Positions 22,889 to 30,792 of a DNA stretch of 32,177 nucleotides are shown here, in pieces. Under the pieces are notes generated by a model that saw nothing but the letters and a program-made list of their open reading frames with translations, searched no databases and was not told the origin of the DNA. The translations under genes were made by a program, and so were the position numbers. The number at the start of each line of letters is the position of its first letter. Position 1 is the stretch's first letter. The stretch covers positions 1-32,177 of the forward strand of contig JAFSEW010000008.1 of NCBI GenBank assembly GCA_017435525.1, written 5' to 3'. The stretch comes from Oscillospiraceae bacterium (GTDB lineage Bacteria; Bacillota; Clostridia; Oscillospirales; Oscillospiraceae).

Positions 22889-23083
22889 ATGGAAACTATC
22901 GAAAAAAGCTATCCTGAGCGCCGGACCTATACGGTTGATGACATTGCAAGAATTCTGAATATCGGCCGTACTTCCGCATACATCCTCGTCAAGGAAGGAC
23001 ATTTCAAAATCGTGCGGATTGGCAACGCAATTCGGATCTCCAAGAAATCCTTTGATGCATGGCTGGATAGTTTGGAACTGTAA
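22889..23083 (+). CDS. Excisionase-family HTH protein
   Basis: 64 aa. YTVDDIARILNIGRTSAYILVKEG is an excisionase/MerR-like winged HTH (HTH_17 type), followed by RIGNAIRISKKSFDAWLDSL, a wing and a final helix. Such proteins bind attachment-site DNA and direct integrase toward excision or act as small regulators; here it is the first gene inside the tRNA scar. GGAGG is 5 nt before the ATG at 22889; an upstream ATG at 22877 overlaps that site. The tandem repeats at 22786 are candidate binding sites. Confidence 0.85.
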   Translation: METIEKSYPERRTYTVDDIARILNIGRTSAYILVKEGHFKIVRIGNAIRISKKSFDAWLDSLEL

Positions 23084-23091
23084 TATAGCAC

Positions 23092-23125
23092 AGAACGCCA
23101 TAGGCAGCGATGCCTATGGCGTTCT
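23092..23125. terminator. 15-bp perfect hairpin after the excisionase gene
   Basis: AGAACGCCATAGGCA, loop GCGA, TGCCTATGGCGTTCT. The stem is long and perfect, but neither strand shows a strong T-run after it, so it may be a 3' stabiliser rather than a full terminator. Confidence 0.6.
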
Positions 23126-23196
23126 TACCTGTAGTGGAGTTTCTACCAGACCGTCAGGTATACCTTTGAAAACTATGTCCAGGTGGTTTGGAAGTA

Positions 23197-26100
23197 TTAT
23201 CTATTCATTCTGATTGAAAGAGTTCGTTTCAATTCATGCAAATGAGCACGTTTTTGAAGTGGGAAGTAATAAGACAGTGCTGCAAAGAAATGAGCCAAAG
23301 AGTTGTTGACAGAAGAATCGACGTAGTAAACGGTTTCGACAGGGAACATACAAATGAATTCCTCCGAGTTGTTTGCAATGTCAGATAGAATGAATTCTGT
23401 AGCGATTTGGTATTCATTTAGATCTCCAGCTAGAATAGCGTCTTTGCAAATTTCCGTTGTTCGCTCGATGCAAGTTGAAATGTCTGGCAATCTTGAGAAT
23501 CCTGTTATTGCTTCCGGCTTTGCGTATTCTTTGTATGGAGCGAAACGTGGTGTCTTGAGTACCTCATTAAGGAGCATATTAGGTAGAGAAAGAACAAATC
23601 CAACAATTGCTATCTCTGCCCGCATCCTTAATGCGTTGGAATAGTTTGCTTCCTTCAAATCAATATCATCAAGTCTATTGACCAACTTTTGAGATGCTTT
23701 TTTCACAAGTTCCGGTGTCATACACCACGTAGCAAGTAAGTATGGTTCGATCCAACGAATATACTCCAGCTTATTCTCCTCAGGTATAGCAATAATGTTG
23801 GATATTAACATTAATTGCTGATCTACCAAATGATCTTCTGAAGAATTGCTTGATAGGCTAATATCACACATAAAATCGCCCAAATGTGTAAGCAACCAGT
23901 TAGAAGCGGCGTAGCGCCATTCATTAGGCTGATCTATGGACCATACTGACTGTAGAGTATCATTGAATGTCCTAAATAGCTCAGATGTATATCCTGCAAA
24001 TTCAGACACATTTGAGGCGCATATTCGATCCTTTCGAACACCAAAGGATTGGCTAAGCGCAAAAGCAACTGACCTACGAACATTGATAAGCTGGTCATAT
24101 TCCTCTAGGATTCCGTCTGCGTTGCACTGAGATAGTGACAATCTATTTACCAAATATTCAGAAGGTGGTACAAAAAAGCTATAGCCCATAGAAAGCATAC
24201 CATCGATCAAATTGTAGTATTCGCTGGTGTCGATTAGGTTGTCTCGATGAAGTGCAGAAACCAAATCAAAAGTTGTGAATACTCTACTTTTCTTTTTTCT
24301 GGAACCAATTTGATAATAACCGCTACATAAGCGATCATCCACTATAAACGTTACGGATGTGCCGATGGCTATGCTCAATTCGTCGTAGAGTAGTTGGATA
24401 TAGGGGTTGTCATCATGTCCTTTGGAAGCAACCACAGGTTTCAAACTTACTTTTTTGTCTTCATATAGAGTTGCTACAAGTTTACGAGACTCATCTAACC
24501 ACTGTGCAGCGTTTGAACGCTTCTCGTGAGCATCTGCCTTGTCGTGAATTGCTCTAGTCAGGCTCTCAGGCAAATAGATGTCAAATAGGGAAAATACAAT
24601 GCTAAGCGCATTGGCTTCCAGTAACTCAGTGAGGACTTGATTACCAAGAATCAGTTTACATTGTGGCTTGACTTGTGCAACAACATCATGATTTACTTTA
24701 GCGTCATCATAATCTGGATGCGGAAGGTGCAAAGTATCCAATGCCGCGTAGAAATCATGTGGTTGAAGATTATTGTCATCCCATTCAGAAGGAACTAGGT
24801 TGCCAGATATGCTACCAACAGGGTGATCCTCAACAATATATGCACCATTTGTTTTAGCACATTGTAGCATCAAATAATCGTATGGGGCATAGGGAATGTC
24901 GTCAGATATAGGTTCGAGCAACTGAAAATCGTTGAAGCTAAGCTCAAGCAGTGCTTTGGATAAGCGAATGTCCTTTTGCACAACACTCGTTTGTACATTT
25001 TTTAGCTTATTGATATCGCTAATCCAGATTTCAAAGAGGTGATTACTTAACCATATTGTTTTGAATGCCTCACATACTTTTTCAAACAAATTAAGTTTGC
25101 ACATTGTCAAGCAAGTTGTGTAATCCAAAAGCAATGGTAAATTATAGTCAATATGGAGGTCTTTATTGACGCCAAATCGACCGTAATAGGGTGATGCTCC
25201 TGTTTGAATAGACCAGAGGAAGCCGCCAAATACATTACTATCAGGATTCGTTACCATATGTATTGAGCATTCTAAACCTCTATAGCTTTCATCCAATCTC
25301 TCATTATGCTCCTGCTGTTCTCTCATTACTTCTTGGATCTCATCAAAAGTAGCAGCTCGGACGGCTCTACCTTCATTCATATCTTTGTAAAGAAGAGTAC
25401 TGAGATTCTGGGATAGGGCGGAGTGATCATGACCAGTCATAATTGCAACCATACCAGCAAATTTAGAAATCTGTTCATTTTCAGGATTGTGCTGATGTAA
25501 TAACAATGCGTAATGGTATGCCATATCTGGTCTATCACCTTGTATTAACTCAATGAGCAGCTGGTATACTTCTAAATCGTATAGATCCTGGTCTGCGTAG
25601 GAGCGAAGTACTTGAATTGCCTTTTGGGGTTGTCCCTCAGAAATATAAGTACGTGCCTGTACTACTGTTAGTCTGGCGTTCGTTGTCAGGTTTTCGAAAG
25701 AACTTGCTATCGTACGGGCATCTTCGAACTTCGCTAAGGCGATCAAAGAATTAAGCTTATGCTGACGGATATAAGTTGAACTATCGCCAAGTTCTTCGGC
25801 CTGCTCAACAACCTTCAGGCATTTTGGGAAATCATCTTTACAGTAATGCGCTTCTGCCAAATGCTCAAGAGCTGCCAATTCACCGGTTGCTCGCCACCAT
25901 TCTTTTGCTACTTTTATTATCTCAGTCCATTTATTATGTTTTCTGCAAATGATTATTGCATTACGGAAATCGACTGTCAATCTGGTTTGTAGCGCCAAAG
26001 TAATAGCTTTTTTCACAAGGGGATTAAAGACTCTGGAATTCGAGGCATTTTGGATGCCAATTTCATAGCGTTCTTTCCTGTCAGGAAGAAGTTGGATTTT

Positions 26101-27891
26101 CTTTATCATTTTTGCTGCGGATGAATATTCCTTGCAGTCAAGCAATAGCAACAATTCACACTCTTCAACCGAGAGGGCGACGTATGTAGCTATTAACTCT
26201 TTGTGATCATTAAAGAAAATCTTTGCTTGCTCAAATTCTCCCATTGAAGTCAGAAGTTCAAGCTTAGCAAATGCCCGCATTCCGGTTTTATCATCGGTGA
26301 CATCAAGTGCAATAAAGTCATCACACATTTTTTCAGGAATATTAATCTTATTGCTAACGCAATAAATAATATCAAGAGGATTTAAATAGCTGCATTTTCG
26401 AAAATTTGCTAACCAGAATTCTCTATCTTTCCCTGGGAGCGCATTACTTACAACAATCAAGGACCATGCAACCTTGGCACGCAAGGAGGGGTTTACTTCT
26501 GACGATTTTCTCTCATATACCTCTTCCAAAATGCCATAAGCAGCAAGTAAGTCCTCTTTCTGATTTTTATTCGGGTAAAAGTAGTAATTGGATACAAATG
26601 CGAAGCTCATCCTGTCTGCGTCAGGATATATTGAATTCATCGCACTCCAGTAATAGAGTAATGCATCAATAAGGGACAATTCGATGTCTAGTTTTATTCC
26701 GGAAGCTGCGGACTTAATATATTCATGTCCTTCTGCGAAGCAATCAGATTGAAGAGCAGCTAATGCAAGTAATCGATATGTATGCTTATCTAATGTTAAA
26801 CTGGTGGCATCTACGACTGCCTTTACAGTATTGAGTGAGGCTTTTTCGGTGGCTAAACATGTTAGGTAGGCATTGAGCTTCTGAGTCGAATCAATGGGTT
26901 TTATGATAGCCTTTGCGTCTTCAATTTGCCCTTTGTCGAGGAATAAATAAGCACGGTAAACGCTATCATCTAAGTGAGAATCTGCGTTTTTGGCTTCTTG
27001 GTAGTATTTCGCTGCTTCTTCCGGATGCCGATCTAGCAGCATCCAAATTGCTCCGATATAGTAAAACTCAGCCTTCTTTGCACCAGAACATGTTCTGTCT
27101 GGCAAGCGATTTAGAAAATCACGGAGTTCCTTTTGGCTTTTCAGAAGTTCGCCATTCTCTCGGTCATTCCGAATAGGTTCAAATAACTCGCTGAGTACAA
27201 TATCCATCTCGGATACATATACAGGATCAACTGCTTGTAAGGAAACAATCGGAGTATTTGGTGATTGGGCACTATTATCGTTTCTCTCGACAGTGCATTG
27301 AATTCCCAGGTTTGACAGAAGTGATCTAAAACGTAGACCACAAATACCATGCAATCTGTTTGCGGTCTTGTCTGCCTCAGTTTGTGACACAAGCATGCCA
27401 ACAACATGCCCGTTCAGGAAAATTGGCGCACCGGAGAAACCTTTGAAGGTACTGCGTCGTTCACCACTTGGATTGAATGCAGTATTGTATTGATCCTGCT
27501 CTACATCAGTATCATCAAAAGATCGTACGTGCGTTAATACGATACTATCCGCTTTCTGAGTATCAGAGGGGAAAAAACCATATGCGCGAGCAGTAATGCC
27601 TTCCGTAAAAGAATCATCACCAAACGTACACAAGGAAAGGTTTCGTTCATCAGGCATTTTCAAAAGTGCAAGCGGTCGGGTTGACTCACTAATAGAAGAA
27701 ATTACAGTGCAATTAATGGGATGGTCGTCTCCCTCAAATGCAACAGTAACAGGAGAATTAGAAATAAAGAAGGGTGTGACAACATGATCCACCGTCAGTA
27801 TTAAGTCTGGTGCAATTTGGATTCCACTGCCACGTTCGTCTCCGCACTGAATGCTACAAAGCAATTTATAGATTCCCTGCGTTTCGCTCAT
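23197..27891 (-). CDS. Trypsin-like peptidase fused to long helical/TPR repeats and a PIN-like region
   Basis: 1564 aa, AT-rich. Residues 1-200 are a trypsin-like fold: GSGIQIAPDLILTVDHVV with His36, and FKGFSGAPIFLNGHVVGM with Ser153 in a GFSGAP setting. The strand where the Asp normally sits reads STRPLALLKM, with Pro in its place. Residues about 230-850 are pairs of short helices of TPR type (e.g. AEFYYIGAIWMLLDRHPEEAAKYYQEA). Residues about 905-960 (LLLDYTTCLTM) and 1079-1200 (LILGNQVLTELLEANAL, FIVDDR) look PIN-like; 1200-1564 is helical and unassigned. No GxxxxGK[ST] P-loop was found. It is translated by an ATGA overlap from the MBL gene. Likely a sensor-protease effector in host defence, inferred from architecture. 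Confidence 0.8.
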   Translation of the reverse strand: MSETQGIYKLLCSIQCGDERGSGIQIAPDLILTVDHVVTPFFISNSPVTVAFEGDDHPINCTVISSISESTRPLALLKMPDERNLSLCTFGDDSFTEGITARAYGFFPSDTQKADSIVLTHVRSFDDTDVEQDQYNTAFNPSGERRSTFKGFSGAPIFLNGHVVGMLVSQTEADKTANRLHGICGLRFRSLLSNLGIQCTVERNDNSAQSPNTPIVSLQAVDPVYVSEMDIVLSELFEPIRNDRENGELLKSQKELRDFLNRLPDRTCSGAKKAEFYYIGAIWMLLDRHPEEAAKYYQEAKNADSHLDDSVYRAYLFLDKGQIEDAKAIIKPIDSTQKLNAYLTCLATEKASLNTVKAVVDATSLTLDKHTYRLLALAALQSDCFAEGHEYIKSAASGIKLDIELSLIDALLYYWSAMNSIYPDADRMSFAFVSNYYFYPNKNQKEDLLAAYGILEEVYERKSSEVNPSLRAKVAWSLIVVSNALPGKDREFWLANFRKCSYLNPLDIIYCVSNKINIPEKMCDDFIALDVTDDKTGMRAFAKLELLTSMGEFEQAKIFFNDHKELIATYVALSVEECELLLLLDCKEYSSAAKMIKKIQLLPDRKERYEIGIQNASNSRVFNPLVKKAITLALQTRLTVDFRNAIIICRKHNKWTEIIKVAKEWWRATGELAALEHLAEAHYCKDDFPKCLKVVEQAEELGDSSTYIRQHKLNSLIALAKFEDARTIASSFENLTTNARLTVVQARTYISEGQPQKAIQVLRSYADQDLYDLEVYQLLIELIQGDRPDMAYHYALLLHQHNPENEQISKFAGMVAIMTGHDHSALSQNLSTLLYKDMNEGRAVRAATFDEIQEVMREQQEHNERLDESYRGLECSIHMVTNPDSNVFGGFLWSIQTGASPYYGRFGVNKDLHIDYNLPLLLDYTTCLTMCKLNLFEKVCEAFKTIWLSNHLFEIWISDINKLKNVQTSVVQKDIRLSKALLELSFNDFQLLEPISDDIPYAPYDYLMLQCAKTNGAYIVEDHPVGSISGNLVPSEWDDNNLQPHDFYAALDTLHLPHPDYDDAKVNHDVVAQVKPQCKLILGNQVLTELLEANALSIVFSLFDIYLPESLTRAIHDKADAHEKRSNAAQWLDESRKLVATLYEDKKVSLKPVVASKGHDDNPYIQLLYDELSIAIGTSVTFIVDDRLCSGYYQIGSRKKKSRVFTTFDLVSALHRDNLIDTSEYYNLIDGMLSMGYSFFVPPSEYLVNRLSLSQCNADGILEEYDQLINVRRSVAFALSQSFGVRKDRICASNVSEFAGYTSELFRTFNDTLQSVWSIDQPNEWRYAASNWLLTHLGDFMCDISLSSNSSEDHLVDQQLMLISNIIAIPEENKLEYIRWIEPYLLATWCMTPELVKKASQKLVNRLDDIDLKEANYSNALRMRAEIAIVGFVLSLPNMLLNEVLKTPRFAPYKEYAKPEAITGFSRLPDISTCIERTTEICKDAILAGDLNEYQIATEFILSDIANNSEEFICMFPVETVYYVDSSVNNSLAHFFAALSYYFPLQKRAHLHELKRTLSIRMNR

Positions 27892-29090
27892 GATAGGTCA
27901 CCTCCATCATCAATTGAATCAGTTTGCAGAAGTGTTCGATAAGAATATTTACTTTCAGCCCAATCATTACGAAAAAGCCTATATACTGGGTTTTGATAGT
28001 TAAAGAATAAGGTTCGTAGAAAACTGGCTGGACGGGTTACGATTTTTGCAATCGTTTCTTTGTTTGGATGATCAAATTTACAGCCATCTGTGGAGATAAG
28101 AAAGAATCTGCTGTCAACCAAATCAAATAGTTTCATGCAATTGTGAGCCGAACCATGGTGAGGTAATTTAATGACCTCAAAGCATCCATCTTCACAGAAT
28201 TTCTGCATCCAGTCGTTGAGAGCGTTTGTCAAATCATTCTGTGTAGCATCTCCCGGGAATAAGAACTTTTTTCCATGATATCGTATGCATATTGCAATGG
28301 AAGAAGCATTTGTAATCGACGAGTCATTGCTAAAGCTGGTATTAGCCCATTTTTCAATGTCCTTGATATCGACTTTACTTTCAGAGATAGGCTCAATCCG
28401 TTCGATACAAGTATCCTCATCTAACAGAACGTTTTCAAATGCTGTTTCACCATCAGGAGTTATTGCAACAGACGTACCAAAAACAGCCTGATTCATTTTA
28501 ATGTGCAACTTTGTTTTGAGTTTTGACAGTGCTTCTTGCGTTGGCAGTAAGATGTCAATGAAGAACCCTGGTGATACTTGTATGGTGGATAATGTATTAG
28601 AAATTGCTACACCATCTATGAATCTATTGACGACTAACCCTCTTTTTTTCAGTAGTGTAGCCAAAGACTCGGCTTGTGTTGCACTAATTGGCCCCTCAAT
28701 GTCTTGGGTACTATGCCAATGCATGGCGTTTATTTTTCTAAATGCTTTTTCTTCCAAAATTGTTGCTTCTGCTGCATCATGGATAGCGACTTGCTGCAAT
28801 CCATTAAACCATACTTCTTTTACAAGGGCGCTATATGTAAGGTTGCTAAATAGCTTAAGAGCCCCACCAATATGATCCCCATCAATATGTGTAATAAGTA
28901 ATAGATCGATGCTTTTTCCTGCAGCGATTAAGTTATCTAGAAAAACTTTAAGTGATGTTTCCCAACTGGATATGGGACCACAATCTATAAGAATATTAAA
29001 CATTCCATTGTTATGTTTAAATTCAAGGAAAAAGCAATCACCGTCTGCGACAGGCAACATGGTTATTCTGTATTGATTCTGATTATCCAA
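27888..29090 (-). CDS. MBL-fold hydrolase (ComEC C-terminal type)
   Basis: 400 aa. ILIDCG, THIDGDHIGG (His68, Asp70, Asp72, His73), FPGDAT (Asp281), LPHHGSAHN (His311 and His312) and DGCKFDHPNKET (Asp340-Pro342) are the metal-ligand motifs of the MBL family that includes the ComEC/Rec2 soluble domain. No membrane helices, so this is a free cytoplasmic enzyme, possibly a nuclease or phosphodiesterase. The first in-frame start is a TTG at 29090, 12 nt after GGAGGGG, with a stop just upstream; an ATG at 29060 has no ribosome binding site. Its stop overlaps the start of the trypsin-repeat gene, so the pair is translationally coupled. Promoter at 29134-29162. Confidence 0.85.
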   Translation of the reverse strand: MDNQNQYRITMLPVADGDCFFLEFKHNNGMFNILIDCGPISSWETSLKVFLDNLIAAGKSIDLLLITHIDGDHIGGALKLFSNLTYSALVKEVWFNGLQQVAIHDAAEATILEEKAFRKINAMHWHSTQDIEGPISATQAESLATLLKKRGLVVNRFIDGVAISNTLSTIQVSPGFFIDILLPTQEALSKLKTKLHIKMNQAVFGTSVAITPDGETAFENVLLDEDTCIERIEPISESKVDIKDIEKWANTSFSNDSSITNASSIAICIRYHGKKFLFPGDATQNDLTNALNDWMQKFCEDGCFEVIKLPHHGSAHNCMKLFDLVDSRFFLISTDGCKFDHPNKETIAKIVTRPASFLRTLFFNYQNPVYRLFRNDWAESKYSYRTLLQTDSIDDGGDLS

Positions 29091-29133
29091 ATCTGAGATT
29101 CACCCCTCCAGCAAGAAGCATATTTTCCATATC

Positions 29134-29162
29134 ATTATACCCAAAACAGATATCCCTGACAA
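29134..29162 (-). promoter_or_regulatory. Promoter of the MBL/trypsin-repeat operon
   Basis: Minus strand TTGTCA (29157-29162), a 17-bp spacer and TATAAT (29134-29139), about 45 bp before the MBL start. Strong, so the pair has its own transcript independent of the ICE transfer genes. Confidence 0.65.
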
Positions 29163-29223
29163 GATGTTCTTGTTTTTCGAATACGGACAACAAAGAGATA
29201 TCTAATCACCAAGGAATGTGTCT

Positions 29224-29260
29224 AAAAGAGTGACTGTTAAGCTCAACAGTCGCTCTTTTT
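29224..29260 (+). terminator. Strong hairpin terminator insulating cargo from transfer genes
   Basis: AAAAGAGTGACTGTT, loop AAGCTC, AACAGTCGCTCTTTT with TTTTTG on the plus strand. No plus-strand gene lies just upstream; that one seems to be missing, which suggests the cargo replaced it. The rest of 29091-29415 (29261-29415) is leader for the initiator gene with no ORF or clear promoter that I can support. Confidence 0.75.
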
Positions 29261-29415
29261 GTATCCCAAAGGGTGAAAAATGAACCATTCTTTACTCTGT
29301 GTGCGGCGAAAATGGAGCCGTCCATATCTTTTTCCATTGGGAAAATTGAGAGGATACAGAGGGGCATATTCCACGAAAATCAACACTTATTCACGCAAGG
29401 AAGGAGGTTAACGAA

Positions 29416-30312
29416 ATGGCAGTTTTCCGCATTGAAAAGACCCGTGATTACACGGTCATGTCAAACCATCACCTTCGGAACTCAGATTTGTCCCTAAAGG
29501 CGAAAGGACTGTTATCCATGATGCTATCCCTCCCGGAAGAATGGAACTATACCACCAGAGGGCTTGCCGCCATCTGCAAAGAAGGTACGGACTGCATCGG
29601 TTCTGCACTCAAAGAGTTGGAACGGACAGGCTATATCGTCCGCAACCGCCTCCGGGACAATAAGGGCAAAATCGTGGATGTGGAGTATGTGATCTATGAA
29701 ACACCTCGAAAGCCAAATCTGGCTCGCCCACATGAGAGCTCGCCGGATGCGGATTGTCCAGATACGGAAAACCCGGATATGGAAAATCCAGGTCTGGATA
29801 ACCCGCCACAAATAAATATAGATAAATCAAGTAACTATCCATCAAAGAAAGATTTATCAAATACTTATGAATCAAATCCTATCCTATCAAATCCCCCTAC
29901 TCCCTCCGGAACAAGGATGGGATCGGATGGGATGGAAACCAGAGAAATCTATCGTGAGATTATTTTGGAGAACATCGACTATGAGATCCTTTGTCAAGAT
30001 CCGAAGGTGGACCGTGAACAACTGGACGAGATCACGGAGCTTATCGTTGATACAGTTTGCACCGCCCGGAAAACGGTACGCATATCCGGCGACGATTTCC
30101 CGGCGGAGGTGGTCAAGGCCCGGTTTCTGAAACTGGATGCATCCCACGTCCAGTATGTCATGGACTGCATGAGGGGCAACACTACCTATATCCGCAATAT
30201 CAAGAAATATTTGCTGGCAGCCCTATACAATGCTCCGGCCACTATCAACAGTTACTATTCCTCCCTGGTACAGCACGATATGTCCGGGGATGGCAAAAGG
30301 GGGCGGGAATAA
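29416..30312 (+). CDS. Replication-initiator-like (RepA_N / DUF6017-type) ICE protein
   Basis: 298 aa. The N-terminus (VFRIEKTRDYTVMSNHHLRN, then LSLKAKGLLSMMLSLPEEW and the HTH TTRGLAAICKEGTDCIGSALKELERTGYI) is the replication-initiator A N-terminal domain found on Firmicute plasmids and ICEs. A Pro/Asn-rich linker (about 105-160) with NPD/NPG repeats leads to a C-terminal domain ending in RGNTTYIRNIKKYLLAALYNAP, the DUF6017-type tail. ICEs use such proteins for circular-form replication or regulation. AGGAGG is 8 nt before the ATG. The downstream pcfB start is the next base after the stop, so they form an operon. Confidence 0.87.
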   Translation: MAVFRIEKTRDYTVMSNHHLRNSDLSLKAKGLLSMMLSLPEEWNYTTRGLAAICKEGTDCIGSALKELERTGYIVRNRLRDNKGKIVDVEYVIYETPRKPNLARPHESSPDADCPDTENPDMENPGLDNPPQINIDKSSNYPSKKDLSNTYESNPILSNPPTPSGTRMGSDGMETREIYREIILENIDYEILCQDPKVDREQLDEITELIVDTVCTARKTVRISGDDFPAEVVKARFLKLDASHVQYVMDCMRGNTTYIRNIKKYLLAALYNAPATINSYYSSLVQHDMSGDGKRGRE

Positions 30313-30792
30313 ATGCAGGAGGAAGTAACCGGCAAATCTGTTGCCCTGATTGTTGACGGTGCCAAAATGAGCGAGCAGGTGCTTGAAAAAGCATTGAAAG
30401 CCTATCTGGACGCCCAGAAGAATAAACAGCCGAAGATCTACCGGGGAAAACAATCCCTGAAACACCTTGCCCAGCAGAATGCGGGGCTGGCGAACATCGA
30501 GATCAGCGATAAGAATATCAAGGCATTTACCCAAGTGGCGAAAAAGTACCATGTGGACTTTGCCCTGAAAAAGGATACCACCGCAGAAAAGCCCAGGTAC
30601 CTGGTTTTCTTCAAGAGCCGGGATGCCGATGCAATCACGGCGGCGTTCCAGGAATTTACCGCTAAGAAGGTGCTTCGCAAGCATTCCATCCGAAAGCGTC
30701 TTGTTCTGGCAAAGGAAAAGACCAGGCAGCAGGAACACAGGCAACTTGACCGGGAGAAGGTCAAGACAAAGGATCGGGGTGTGGAGCTGTGA
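30313..30792 (+). CDS. pcfB: PcfB family conjugation protein
   Basis: 159 aa. DGAKMSEQVLEKALKAYLDA, GKQSLKHLAQQNAGLANIEI and the basic C-terminus (RKRLVLAKEKTRQQEHRQLD) match PcfB/DUF3801, a small partner of the coupling protein in enterococcal pCF10 and in many ICEs. GGAGGA lies inside the initiator gene's last codons, and the start follows directly on its stop. It overlaps the next gene as GTGA. Confidence 0.88.
   Translation: MQEEVTGKSVALIVDGAKMSEQVLEKALKAYLDAQKNKQPKIYRGKQSLKHLAQQNAGLANIEISDKNIKAFTQVAKKYHVDFALKKDTTAEKPRYLVFFKSRDADAITAAFQEFTAKKVLRKHSIRKRLVLAKEKTRQQEHRQLDREKVKTKDRGVEL

Noticed and set aside
23197-27891. Hidden STAND/AAA NTPase in the giant protein (complete Avs1-like system)
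   Set aside because: No GxxxxGK[ST] with a following Walker B could be found by reading the whole 1564-aa sequence; the one GK (LPGKDREF) lacks the pattern.
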